Shown here: positions 40,749 through 48,485 of the stretch, in pieces
Layout of the letters: each line of letters opens with the position of its first letter
Numbering within the stretch: position 1 is the first letter of the stretch
Program-made: the position numbers and the translations under genes
From: Herminiimonas sp.
Lineage (GTDB): Bacteria > Pseudomonadota > Gammaproteobacteria > Burkholderiales > Burkholderiaceae_D
Assembly: GCA_027310305.1 (NCBI GenBank)
Contig: DAIDBD010000112.1
Location: forward strand, 1-52,734
Length of the DNA stretch: 52,734 nucleotides
Reading direction: 5' to 3'
The notes under the pieces: model-generated
Databases searched by the model: none
What the model was told of the DNA's origin: nothing
Seen by the model: only the letters and a program-made list of their open reading frames with translations

Positions 40749-42194
40749 ATGAAAGAGATTCCTTCGGTCGTAGCCAACGCAAGGAACGGCAAGCCCGGCG
40801 GCGAGGACGCGCTCCGGCATATCGTGCTTGAATACCAGGCGATACTGGACAACGCTTCGGTCGGCATACTGTTCACACGGAATCGCAAGGTTTTGCACTG
40901 CAATGCCGCGGCGAGCGAAATGTTCGGCTGGCCCCTTGGCGAACTGATCGGCCAGCCTGGCAGCATTTTTTATCCGTCTGCCGACGCCTATGACGAAATG
41001 GGCCGCATCGCGACTCCCGTTCTCGAATGCGGCAAGCCGTTCGATACCGAGCTGACGCTGAAGAGACGGGACGGCAGCACGTTCTGGTGCAGGATGCGTG
41101 CAAAGGCAATCGACCCGTGCGACAACGGCAAGGGCACGATTTTCATCATTGAAGACATCACTCTCCGCAAGGACACCGACGAATCGCTCAAGCATTTGCT
41201 GCTGGAGTACCAATCGATTCTGGATAACGCGACGCTCGGCATCACCTTTACCCGAAACCAGACATTCTTGCACTGCAACGCGCGCTTCAGCGAAATGTTC
41301 GGCTGGCCCAGCAATGAACTCATCGGCCAGCCGACCCGCATTGTCTATCCGTCAGCCGAGGCATTTGCCGCGATAGGACGCATTGCATCGCCCATACTCG
41401 GCAGCGGCGCGCGGCTCGATACCGAAGCGGTGATGATGAAGCGCGACGGCAGTACATTCTGGTGCCGGGTGCTTGCCAAGGCGATCGACTCGACCGACAA
41501 CGGCAAGGGCACCATTTTCATCGTCGAGGACATCACCGAACGCAAGCGCACGCAAGAGGCGATATTGCGCGCGCGCGACGAGCTGGAATTGCGCGTACGG
41601 GAACGCACCGCCGAGTTGGCCACCGCAAACGCGTTGCTGCAAGTCGAAATTCACGAACGCCGTGCCGCCGAAGAACAGATTCGTCATCTGGCCAATCACG
41701 ATGTGCTGACAGGTTTGCCGAACCGCAGGTTGCTGGTAGACCGGATCGAACAGGCCGTGCTGATTGCCAAACGCAGCAACCGCCGGGTTGCGATCCAGTT
41801 TATCGATCTGGATCGCTTCAAGCAGGTGAACGACAGCCTGGGCCATCGGATCGGCGATTTGCTGTTGCAGACAGTGGCGCAAAGGCTGCGCGGTTTACTG
41901 CGGGAAGTGGATACGGTATCGCGGATCGGCGGTGATGAATTCATTTTGGTGATGCCCGACATGCAGTCAGCCGCGGCAGCGGGCGAGATCGCGGCACGAA
42001 TGCTGGAATCGCTGGCGCAGCCTTGTCTGATCGAGGGCCATGCGCTGACAATCACGCCCAGCATCGGTATCAGCCTGTATCCCGATGATGGCATCGATGC
42101 GGAAACGCTGATCAGCCGTGCCGACCACGCAATGTATCGCACCAAGCAGGCTGGCGGCGGCAATTACCGTTTATACGCTGCCGACGAAAACTAA
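40749..42194 (+). CDS. PAS-PAS-GGDEF diguanylate cyclase
   Basis: A 481-aa cytoplasmic protein. Two PAS domains (~20-145, ~147-270) are near copies of each other: LEYQAILDNASVGILFTRN and LEYQSILDNATLGITFTRN; NAAASEMFGWPLGELIGQP and NARFSEMFGWPSNELIGQP. A coiled coil (DELELRVRERTAELATANAL) links to the GGDEF domain (~315-480), which has the intact IGGDEF signature, so c-di-GMP synthesis is expected. No I-site RxxD was clearly seen. ATG 40749 was chosen, with a G-rich site (AGGGGCAGGC) ahead; in-frame ATG and TTG codons lie up to 22 codons upstream. Confidence 0.9.
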   Translation: MKEIPSVVANARNGKPGGEDALRHIVLEYQAILDNASVGILFTRNRKVLHCNAAASEMFGWPLGELIGQPGSIFYPSADAYDEMGRIATPVLECGKPFDTELTLKRRDGSTFWCRMRAKAIDPCDNGKGTIFIIEDITLRKDTDESLKHLLLEYQSILDNATLGITFTRNQTFLHCNARFSEMFGWPSNELIGQPTRIVYPSAEAFAAIGRIASPILGSGARLDTEAVMMKRDGSTFWCRVLAKAIDSTDNGKGTIFIVEDITERKRTQEAILRARDELELRVRERTAELATANALLQVEIHERRAAEEQIRHLANHDVLTGLPNRRLLVDRIEQAVLIAKRSNRRVAIQFIDLDRFKQVNDSLGHRIGDLLLQTVAQRLRGLLREVDTVSRIGGDEFILVMPDMQSAAAAGEIAARMLESLAQPCLIEGHALTITPSIGISLYPDDGIDAETLISRADHAMYRTKQAGGGNYRLYAADEN

Positions 42195-42215
42195 ACCGAG
42201 ATTGCAGAAATTGCA

Positions 42216-42235
42216 GCATGCGCCGCAGCGCATGC
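42216..42235. other. palindromic hairpin after the cyclase gene
   Basis: GCATGCGC (42216-42223), loop CGCA and GCGCATGC (42228-42235) form a perfect 8-bp stem 22 bp after the cyclase stop. No T-run follows; a possible mRNA 3' structure. Confidence 0.4.
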
Positions 42236-42352
42236 GATGACTGCAGGCAAAGCGCCGGGTCTTCACAATATCCTTCATTTCAACTGCTGCGAAAAACACG
42301 TATCGAGCCGGCATAGCGCCATATTTCATGGCGGGCCTGCAATTGACTTCGA

Positions 42353-42817
42353 TTACCGCGTCAGATTCTTTGCGGTCCGGATCTGATCGCGCAGGGCTTT
42401 CACCTGATCGTGATTGCGCAGCACGCCATTGTATTGACGTTCCACCACGCTCTTTATATTCATCGGCAAATCTTTCTCAAGCGCCTTGCGATAGCTGCTT
42501 ACCGCGACATCTTCGCCGCGCTCGCATTCGTTCAGAATCGCTTCATCATCCTTGCCGGTGACGGCGGATTTGATATCAACCCAGCGCCGGTGCAAGGTGC
42601 CGCTCAGGCTGCTGCTCGTTTCCGGGTCGCCGCCGCAGGAACGCACCAGTTCCTGCAATTCGCTGGCCGCCGTTGCGCATGATTGCGCGCGATCCATGAA
42701 AAGCTTCTTGACTTGCGAATCGCTGATATCTTCGGCGCAGGTACGGAATCCTTCCTGGCCATCCTTGCATGTCTCGATCAAATCATTCAGGGTTGAGATC
42801 ACATCATCGTTGTCCAT
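42353..42817 (-). CDS. DUF2383 family four-helix-bundle protein
   Basis: A 154-aa soluble protein: VISTLNDLIETCKDGQEGFR, DSQVKKLFMDRAQSCATAAS, SSLSGTLHRRWVDIKSAVTG and ERGEDVAVSSYRKALEKDLP. This is the DUF2383/PA2169-type ferritin-like four-helix bundle. Members are induced by general stress; function unproven. ATG follows AAGGAAAAACT. It lies 50 bp downstream of the DUF4142 gene on the same strand and is probably co-transcribed. Confidence 0.88.
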   Translation of the reverse strand: MDNDDVISTLNDLIETCKDGQEGFRTCAEDISDSQVKKLFMDRAQSCATAASELQELVRSCGGDPETSSSLSGTLHRRWVDIKSAVTGKDDEAILNECERGEDVAVSSYRKALEKDLPMNIKSVVERQYNGVLRNHDQVKALRDQIRTAKNLTR

Positions 42818-42867
42818 AGTTTTTCCTTTCTTTGTGTGAAATTTAAAAATATTCCTGCCGCAATGCT

Positions 42868-43629
42868 TTATTTGCCGGAACCGGTGCCGGAACTGCCGCC
42901 GGATTTTGCATTCGAGCCGCTGCCGGAATTGACGCCGGAACCGCTCTTCGAGGCGATGCCCGAACTGCTTCCCATGCTTGTACTCTTGTTGCCGCCCTTC
43001 ATTTGCTGCGCGGTTTGCAAATGGGTATCGACCGCAGCGCTCGTCTTGGTGATATACGCTTTCAGATCGGGATCCTTGGCTTTGGTGGCGGCGCGCTGCA
43101 GCATGTTATGCGCCTCGCGATGATCTTTCACGCCGGCTTGCGTCTTGTAGGCGGTATCGAATTTCGCACCTGACAACGCGCCAAGTTTCTTGGCCGCCGC
43201 TTGATGCTTTTCATCCGGCGTCGTCGGCAGCGTTACGCCTTTTGATTGCGCAAGTTGCTGAAGGTCATTTAATGCCGTGGTGTGGTCATCAATCATTTTT
43301 TGCGCGAATGTTTTTACGTCATCGTTTTGCGATTTGCTTAACGCAAGTTTTCCCATTGCGATTTCGGCCAGATTGGTTTGCGCGATACTGCGCATCATAT
43401 TGCGGTCCGCCGAGCTGACCTTGGCGCCGGAACCGCTGCTATCGCTGGCACCGCTCGCGCCAGAACTGGCTGCGCCGCTTTTATTGCTCATTTGACTGGA
43501 TTTGGCGTCAGCTTTGGAACTGTCGGAAGCCGTCTGAGAATGCACGGACAGGGACGCAACCATTAATCCTGCCGTGACAAAGCCAAGCAATGTGGTCAAA
43601 GTGGTGCGTTTGAATGATCGATTTAACAT
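42868..43629 (-). CDS. exported DUF4142 ferritin-like protein
   Basis: A 253-aa protein. A signal peptide (MLNRSFKRTTLTTLLGFVTA...SVHSQ) is followed by a Ser/Ala/Gly/Lys-rich linker, the DUF4142 four-helix bundle (~75-205; DRNMMRSIAQTNLAEIAMGK, VKTFAQKMIDDHTTALNDLQ, KDHREAHNMLQRAATKAKDP) and another Gly/Ser tail (SSSGIASKSGSGVNSGSGSN). DUF4142 proteins are periplasmic stress-related proteins of uncertain activity. ATG follows GGAGAATTCAT. Tails of this composition are unusually long here. Confidence 0.86.
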   Translation of the reverse strand: MLNRSFKRTTLTTLLGFVTAGLMVASLSVHSQTASDSSKADAKSSQMSNKSGAASSGASGASDSSGSGAKVSSADRNMMRSIAQTNLAEIAMGKLALSKSQNDDVKTFAQKMIDDHTTALNDLQQLAQSKGVTLPTTPDEKHQAAAKKLGALSGAKFDTAYKTQAGVKDHREAHNMLQRAATKAKDPDLKAYITKTSAAVDTHLQTAQQMKGGNKSTSMGSSSGIASKSGSGVNSGSGSNAKSGGSSGTGSGK

Positions 43630-44012
43630 ATGAATTCTCCTTTGCCAAACGGTGTGAGATGCCAACCTGCTGAAAGTAGAAATACAGACATGAAGATGAA
43701 AGAAGGCAAAGCGCATGCCAGCCGCGTCGATTGTCACAAACCGTCGCGACGTCCTGTACAGACGCGCAGCAAAAAGCAGCCGGCGCCTGTAACTGCATCG
43801 GTGAGCGGAATAATCTACAGAAAGACTGGAAAAATTTACAGTTCGAGAAATGAAATTGAAGGCGGCGACGCAGTGCGAGCATTGCTAGCGATGGGCAATG
43901 CGGCAGTGCGCCCGATACGGCCAGCAAAATTGCCTAACTTATTGCTGCGCGTCCCCTTAGTATCGATTTTTGAAAGATGAATGCCTCGTATGTCGAAACG
44001 GATTTATTTGTC
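43630..44012. other. intergenic region upstream of DUF4142
   Basis: 383 bp. It holds the promoter of the DUF4142-DUF2383 pair. A plus-strand open frame (43690-43980) beginning MKMKEGK was considered, but it has no ribosome site and no protein-like pattern, so it is not called as a gene. Confidence 0.4.
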
Positions 44013-44339
44013 TTATTCAATGAGCGGTATTTCCGGCCGTCGTCCGAAGCCATAAGTGGGCGCACGCGATTTGCTGGCCAATTGGGCAATCGCATGCTGC
44101 AATGCATTTTCGGTTTTCGTTCGACGCGCTGCATTGCTGGAATTCATCAACTCGAGATCGGTGAAATACAGTCTGACCGTCCCGGATTCAGTAAACATGT
44201 CGAGCCGATGGGCGTAGGTGTGGTTGAAGTCATCGCCGATATCCCATTCGCAACGCGCGATTTCCACGCCAGCTGCAAGGCCAATTGTTTTTACTCTTGC
44301 TGATATTGCTTCTGCACCTGGTATACGGTTATTTTTCAT
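44013..44339 (-). CDS. hypothetical cytoplasmic protein
   Basis: A 108-aa protein, MKNNRIPGAEAISARVKTIG..., with ATG after CGGAAGCGA. The central region IARCEWDIGDDFNHTYAHRL DMFTESGTVRLYFTDLELMN looks like a beta-rich folded core, followed by a basic helix (ALQHAIAQLASKS) and a proline-ended tail. No family is recognised. Composition is less GC-rich than most neighbours. A longer in-frame extension upstream lacks a ribosome site. Confidence 0.6.
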   Translation of the reverse strand: MKNNRIPGAEAISARVKTIGLAAGVEIARCEWDIGDDFNHTYAHRLDMFTESGTVRLYFTDLELMNSSNAARRTKTENALQHAIAQLASKSRAPTYGFGRRPEIPLIE

Positions 44340-44521
44340 TCGCTTCCGAAATATTTGATTGCCGTGTCGCAATGAAAGACGCATGGCAATACACCAATAC
44401 ATCATTCCTGCGTTTGCCCGGTTAGGACATCTTACTTATAAACCTATTTACAGCGTAAATACAGAGGCATTTCGCAGAGAGGTTTTTTATTTGCGTTGCA
44501 TCAGCGCTAGTCGATGGTGGT

Positions 44522-44632
44522 GTGCGTGAGAGCGGCGTCCCGCAACTGTACGTGCTGATTACTTCCGTCATATTGCTCGGCGTCGGCATCATGACCGGCG
44601 TGGCCCGTACGCGCAGCAAAGATCCTTCCTGA
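44522..44632 (+). CDS. possible 36-aa membrane micro-protein or gene remnant
   Basis: A GTG-started frame reading MRESGVPQLYVLITSVILLG and on through VGIMTGVARTRSKDPS. It has one convincing transmembrane helix and a basic C-terminal tail. There is no ribosome site in front of the GTG, and the open frame continues upstream for about 27 codons without a good start. It may be the C-terminal end of a lost membrane gene rather than an independent protein. The surrounding 44340-44729 stretch has no other gene. Confidence 0.3.
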   Translation: MRESGVPQLYVLITSVILLGVGIMTGVARTRSKDPS

Positions 44633-44729
44633 TAAATGCAGGCTGCCTGATGCGCTTGGTGCGGTGGCGTACAGATGATGTGGCGAGAGCCGGTCAGAAT
44701 CAAGTTATTCGCTTAACAGGACTTCGATC

Positions 44730-45134
44730 ATGGCTCGTCATACTTTCGCTTACGCAGTTTTCTTCGGTTGCCTGCTGGTTGCATTTGCCGATTTCGCCAA
44801 CGCCGACATCGTCCAATGCATCGATGACGCGGGCGCGGTTACCTTTACCGATGTTCCGTGCAAAAAAAGTGCCGATGTCGTCAGGGTTTCGGCCGATTCG
44901 TCCTCGGTCAGTGGCGGAGCAGCGTTGCTGGCGCGCAGTGCAACTGCCGCCGGAAAAATCCATCCGTCCGGATCGGTGAAAAAACCGGCGCGCAAACGCG
45001 GTCTGGCACTCGATGTGGCGACGATGAAGGCGGCACGCTCTTCAATGCTGTTGCGGGATCAGGAATCGTACTTGTTGCGTGAGCAAAAGCTGGCAGCGCT
45101 CGACCAAAAGAATCAGGGCTGGTTCAGCTTTTGA
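44730..45134 (+). CDS. exported DUF4124-like protein
   Basis: A 134-aa protein starting MARHTFAYAVFFGCLLVAFA, a signal peptide, followed by the DUF4124 pattern ADIVQCIDDAGAVTFTDVPC (exported, Tyr/Trp-poor, two Cys) and a Lys/Arg-rich region (KKPARKRGLALD). The C-terminus (LLREQKLAALDQKNQGWFSF) is helical. AGGA lies 9 bp upstream of the ATG. DUF4124 proteins are small betaproteobacterial exported proteins of unknown role. Confidence 0.78.
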   Translation: MARHTFAYAVFFGCLLVAFADFANADIVQCIDDAGAVTFTDVPCKKSADVVRVSADSSSVSGGAALLARSATAAGKIHPSGSVKKPARKRGLALDVATMKAARSSMLLRDQESYLLREQKLAALDQKNQGWFSF

Positions 45135-45223
45135 CGCTTGAGAAGATGAAGGTGGAAGCATCGATGCCGATCGCCCCGATTCAATGATCCGGCACTTTCT
45201 TCATATTGCGCGAATGCGCTAAT

Positions 45224-46144
45224 TCATGCGCCGGCAACATCAGACGCAAGCACCACCCGGTTCTTGCCCAATTTCTTTGCGGCGTAAAGCGCCCGGTCAG
45301 CGCGTTCGATCAATTGCCCCATCTCCGCTTTCCCATTGCGCGCCGAGACGACGCCAATGCTTACCGTGGCGGGCGACATGCCTTCAAGCGCAAAATTTTC
45401 AAAACCGGCACGAATGCGTTCCGCCACAACGATCGCGTCGTCAAGTCCGATGTTGGGCAACAGCACCGCGAATTCCTCGCCGCCATAGCGGCACAGGATG
45501 TCGTGATCGCGCAACTCGTTCACGGTTAAACGCGCAAAATTCTTGATCACTTCATCGCCCATCGGATGGCCATGGCGATCGTTGATCAGCTTGAAATCGT
45601 CAATGTCGATTATCAGCAGCGACAGTGACTGCGTGTGCCGGGCGGATCGCCCGATTTCTTTCGCCAGAAGCTCAAAAAATGTCGCCCGCGTGTACGCGCC
45701 GGTCATGTCATCATGCGACGCAAGATATTCCAGCCGTATCTGCAGCTTTTTGGTCACCATGAGCATGAAGCCCAGGCTCAGCGAAATCAATGAAAAGGAA
45801 AATGTCGCAAGGTAGACGCGCTGCACAAGTGAATTATCGCTAAGGTAGTCCGGCGTGTCATATCCGGTAATGGCTGCGATAAACCGTGCGAATGACACGG
45901 CGGCCGTGATCACGAAAATGGCGGCGGTCAACCGCTCGGGTATGCCTTGCTCCTTCAACCGAAAAATGACGACTGCGCAGGCCAGAAACAACACCATGTT
46001 GATGGTGGTGATGATTCCGACGCGCCCGCGATAATTATCCGAAAACACTGTCAGCCAGACCAGCGCCGCGACAATGAACGTCATTGCGCACACCCACCTG
46101 CCGTAAGCAGCGGAAAACCCGGCGAACCTGCTGACGGCCGGCAT
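45224..46144 (-). CDS. diguanylate cyclase, probably 5'-truncated
   Basis: About 306 aa from the ATG at 46144; the frame is open to 46210. The C-terminal GGDEF domain is intact: ASHDDMTGAYTRATFFELLA, IDIDDFKLINDRHGHPMGDE, YGGEEFAVLLP and ERADRALYAAKKLGKNRV. Four transmembrane helices precede it (including IITTINMVLFLACAVVIF and VYLATFSFSLISLSLGFMLM). Membrane cyclases of this type usually carry two or three further helices at the N-terminus, which are missing. The 5' end abuts a fragment of an unrelated gene in another frame (next entry), so it looks like the surviving part of a gene damaged by a deletion. Whether it is still expressed from an internal start is unknown. Confidence 0.7.
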   Translation of the reverse strand: MPAVSRFAGFSAAYGRWVCAMTFIVAALVWLTVFSDNYRGRVGIITTINMVLFLACAVVIFRLKEQGIPERLTAAIFVITAAVSFARFIAAITGYDTPDYLSDNSLVQRVYLATFSFSLISLSLGFMLMVTKKLQIRLEYLASHDDMTGAYTRATFFELLAKEIGRSARHTQSLSLLIIDIDDFKLINDRHGHPMGDEVIKNFARLTVNELRDHDILCRYGGEEFAVLLPNIGLDDAIVVAERIRAGFENFALEGMSPATVSIGVVSARNGKAEMGQLIERADRALYAAKKLGKNRVVLASDVAGA

Positions 46145-46220
46145 CCGGTTCCCGCGGCAGGCTTCGGTGAACCAGTTCGCCGACTGCAAGGCCGACGACC
46201 GAATGAGCAAGATTATCCAT
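46112..46220 (-). pseudogene. N-terminal remnant of a membrane metal-dependent hydrolase
   Basis: From ATG 46220 the sequence reads MDNLAHSVVGLAVGELVHRS LPREPDAGRQQVRR, which matches the conserved first ~35 residues of Burkholderiales YdjM-like 'metal-dependent hydrolase' membrane proteins. After about 46112 the reading diverges completely and stops at 46035. The remaining ~300 residues, including the metal-binding histidines, are absent. The next bases belong to the truncated cyclase in a different frame. No strong ribosome site precedes the ATG. I interpret this as a deletion joint between two minus-strand genes. Confidence 0.6.
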
Positions 46221-46315
46221 GGAAAGATATTACATCGGCTTCCTGCCCCGCCTTTTCGTCGGTTGCAGGCTATTCCAGCGCTATCAAGGGAGGGGCCGAT
46301 TGGCTTGCCGGTGAT

Positions 46316-46444
46316 TCAAAAACAGAGGATGAGCCGGTTGGCGAGATCGACGATGAAGGACGGGCGCAGATAAGCCATGAACGCCGCCGCCAGCACTGCC
46401 GCCAATGCGGCGCCGAGCAGCCAGCGTTTGATGCGTGCGTCCAT
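46316..46444 (-). CDS. 42-aa membrane protein beside the MFS gene
   Basis: A short ORF MDARIKRWLLGAALAAVLAA ... FMAYLRPSFIVDLANRLILC F. It starts after AAGGATGAAAC, an excellent ribosome site, and has one N-terminal transmembrane helix and a conserved-looking LRPxFIVDLANR tail ending in Cys-Phe. I recall similar short proteins of unknown function in Burkholderiales, unchecked. It lies 12 bp after the MFS transporter stop on the same strand, so the two form an operon. Confidence 0.72.
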   Translation of the reverse strand: MDARIKRWLLGAALAAVLAAAFMAYLRPSFIVDLANRLILCF

Positions 46445-46456
46445 GTTTCATCCTTG

Positions 46457-47674
46457 TCAGGCCAGCGCGGGCCGGGGTCGCGCGATCGCCTTTTCATTGA
46501 TCGGCAGGTTGATCAGCGCGGCAAACACGCCCAGCGCGATCGTGATTGCCCAGACCGTGTTGTAGCTGCCTTGCCTGGTGTACAGATAACCGCCCAGCCA
46601 TACGCCGAGGAAGCTGCCGACCTGGTGCGAGAAAAACACGAAACCGGACAGCATCGACAGATACTTTACACCGAAAATCCCGGCGATGACGCCGTTGGTC
46701 AGCGGTACGGTCGACAGCCACAGCAGCCCCATCGCGGCGGCAAAGATATACACCGACCACGACGACAGCGGCGCCAGCAGAAACAGCGAAATGATCACCG
46801 CACGGCCGATATAGATCGACGACAGCAGATAGCGCTTCGGCAATGTGCCGCCCAGCTTGCCCGCGTAATACGAGCCGAAAATATTGAACAGTCCGATCAG
46901 CGCCAGCGCGATCACCGCGACGTTCGGGTCCATGATGCCTTTGTCTTTCAGGTAAGCCGGCATGTGCACGCCGATGAACACGACCTGAAAACCGCAGACG
47001 AAATAGCCGCTGAGCAGCATCAGGAACGGACGATAGGCGAACGCTTCCCGAGTCGCTTCCCGGATGCTTTGCTGGGGGCCGGCGGATTTGACGGCGGCCG
47101 GTTCGCGCAAGCCGAATGCCATCGGAATCATCACCAGCAACACCAGCGCGGCGAGAATGTAGAACGCGGTTTGCCAGCCGCTCGCCGAGATCAGATGCTG
47201 TTCGACCGGCATCATCACGAACTGGCCGAACGATCCGGCGGCCGATGAAATGCCGAACGCCCACGAGCGTTTCGATTCCGGCGCGATGCGGCCGATGATG
47301 CCGCTGATCGCGCCGAATGCGGTGCATGCCAGCGCGCCGCCGATCAGGATGCCGGAACCGATCACGAACAGCGTCGGCTGATCGATCAAGGCCATCCACA
47401 GCAAACCGGCCATGTACAGAAACGCGCCGACGATGACCACGCGCGCGGTGCCGAAACGGTCCGCCGCCATGCCGGCGAACGGTCCGAACGCGCCCCACAT
47501 CAGGTTTTGCAACGCCAGCGCCAGCGAATAGGTTTCGCGGGTCCAGCCATGCGCCTGCGAAATCGGCTGCAGCCAGAATCCGAAGCCATGGCGCACGCCC
47601 ATCGCCAACGTCAACACCAGGCCGCTTGCGATCAGAACGGTTTTCAGCTGGGGCGCGCGGGAGACGGTAAACAT
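46457..47674 (-). CDS. MFS transporter (oxalate:formate antiporter-like / YbfB-like)
   Basis: A 405-aa, 12-helix protein. The N-terminal half has SGLVLTLAMGVRHGFGFWLQ and the loop 2-3 motif GMAADRFGTARVVIVG; the C-terminal half begins after the central loop (~190-210; REPAAVKSAGPQQSIREATR). The opening GVRHGFGFWLQPISQAHGWT is typical of MFS carboxylate antiporters. The substrate is not readable from sequence. The start ATG 47674 has only a weak ribosome site. It is followed by the 42-aa membrane gene, possibly a modulator. Confidence 0.88.
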   Translation of the reverse strand: MFTVSRAPQLKTVLIASGLVLTLAMGVRHGFGFWLQPISQAHGWTRETYSLALALQNLMWGAFGPFAGMAADRFGTARVVIVGAFLYMAGLLWMALIDQPTLFVIGSGILIGGALACTAFGAISGIIGRIAPESKRSWAFGISSAAGSFGQFVMMPVEQHLISASGWQTAFYILAALVLLVMIPMAFGLREPAAVKSAGPQQSIREATREAFAYRPFLMLLSGYFVCGFQVVFIGVHMPAYLKDKGIMDPNVAVIALALIGLFNIFGSYYAGKLGGTLPKRYLLSSIYIGRAVIISLFLLAPLSSWSVYIFAAAMGLLWLSTVPLTNGVIAGIFGVKYLSMLSGFVFFSHQVGSFLGVWLGGYLYTRQGSYNTVWAITIALGVFAALINLPINEKAIARPRPALA

Positions 47675-47814
47675 GGCGGGTTCGATTGAAATGAATAAAG
47701 GGAAATCGAGTGTAGCGCAAAGGCTGCAAACGGGTGGCCTGCCGGTTTTACCGGGCCAGGGCGATTGCATGAAGACCCGCTGAAATGAGGCTCGGAGAAA
47801 TAGCAAGGAAGCCC

Positions 47815-47836
47815 CCGTTCGCCCCGGGGCGAACGG
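47815..47836. other. perfect hairpin upstream of the MFS gene
   Basis: CCGTTCGCC (47815-47823), loop CCGG and GGCGAACGG (47828-47836) form a perfect 9-bp stem between the DoxX stop and the MFS start, both on the minus strand. No T-run follows. Could be a weak terminator for doxX or a regulator-binding palindrome. Confidence 0.45.
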
Positions 47837-47895
47837 CAATCACGGTTACCTCCAATTAACCTGCGTCTCTTCAGCAGTCGCTTTGTTTTACCCGG

Positions 47896-48273
47896 TCAGG
47901 AGTATCGTCGCGGCTGCGACGCTTTCCAGATCCAGACGATCAGCAGCGCCTGCAGCGGCAGACGCAAAAGCAATATCGCCTGCCACCACCATGCCTTGCC
48001 GGCAGCATGCGCATCGAGCAGCATCTGCACGTTGGCCGGCAGCACCGCACTCGACAGCAGGATCAGGCCGATGCCTGCGGCGCGCAGCGTAACCGGCAGC
48101 AGGATGCCCAATCCGCCTGCAATTTCGAACACGCCACTGATGAAGACCAGCTCCCGATGCCAGCCCATCCACGGCGGCATGATGGCGCTGTATTTGTCTG
48201 GAAAGACAAAATGCAGAATGCCGGCAACGGTGAAGAAAATTGCCAGCAGGATTCGCGAGAAAGTGATGTGCAT
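47896..48273 (-). CDS. DoxX family membrane protein
   Basis: A 125-aa protein with four hydrophobic helices: RILLAIFFTVAGILHFVFPD, FISGVFEIAGGLGILLPVTL, AAGIGLILLSSAVLPANVQM and WWWQAILLLRLPLQALLIVW. It fits the DoxX/DUF4267-like family (thiosulfate:quinone oxidoreductase subunit-related, or general redox stress). ATG 48273 was chosen; the ribosome site is weak. Substrate unknown. Confidence 0.82.
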   Translation of the reverse strand: MHITFSRILLAIFFTVAGILHFVFPDKYSAIMPPWMGWHRELVFISGVFEIAGGLGILLPVTLRAAGIGLILLSSAVLPANVQMLLDAHAAGKAWWWQAILLLRLPLQALLIVWIWKASQPRRYS

Positions 48274-48485
48274 TCGGGCTCGACGGTTAGACGCCAATTG
48301 GAAAGGTGGGGAACAGGATACGGGCTGTCGGCCAATTGTACCTGTGCGGATCATGCCCGAAAAATCTGTTGCTTCGTTGGCGGCCGAGTGCACGCAACAG
48401 TCGGCCCGTTTCCAGGGCGGCTGCCATTTCGAGCCGAAGTACGTGCCGAAGCCGTTGTTCGCGCGCGTCGCGTCGCGCTAGTCGC

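Noticed and set aside
43690-43980. 96-codon frame beginning MKMKEGK
   Set aside because: No Shine-Dalgarno and a basic, non-folded composition; lies in the promoter region of the divergent DUF4142 gene.
48353-48481. 42-codon frame MPEKSVASLAAECTQ... between DoxX and the hydrolase
   Set aside because: Weak ribosome site, no helix or known pattern; could be real but not supported enough to annotate.
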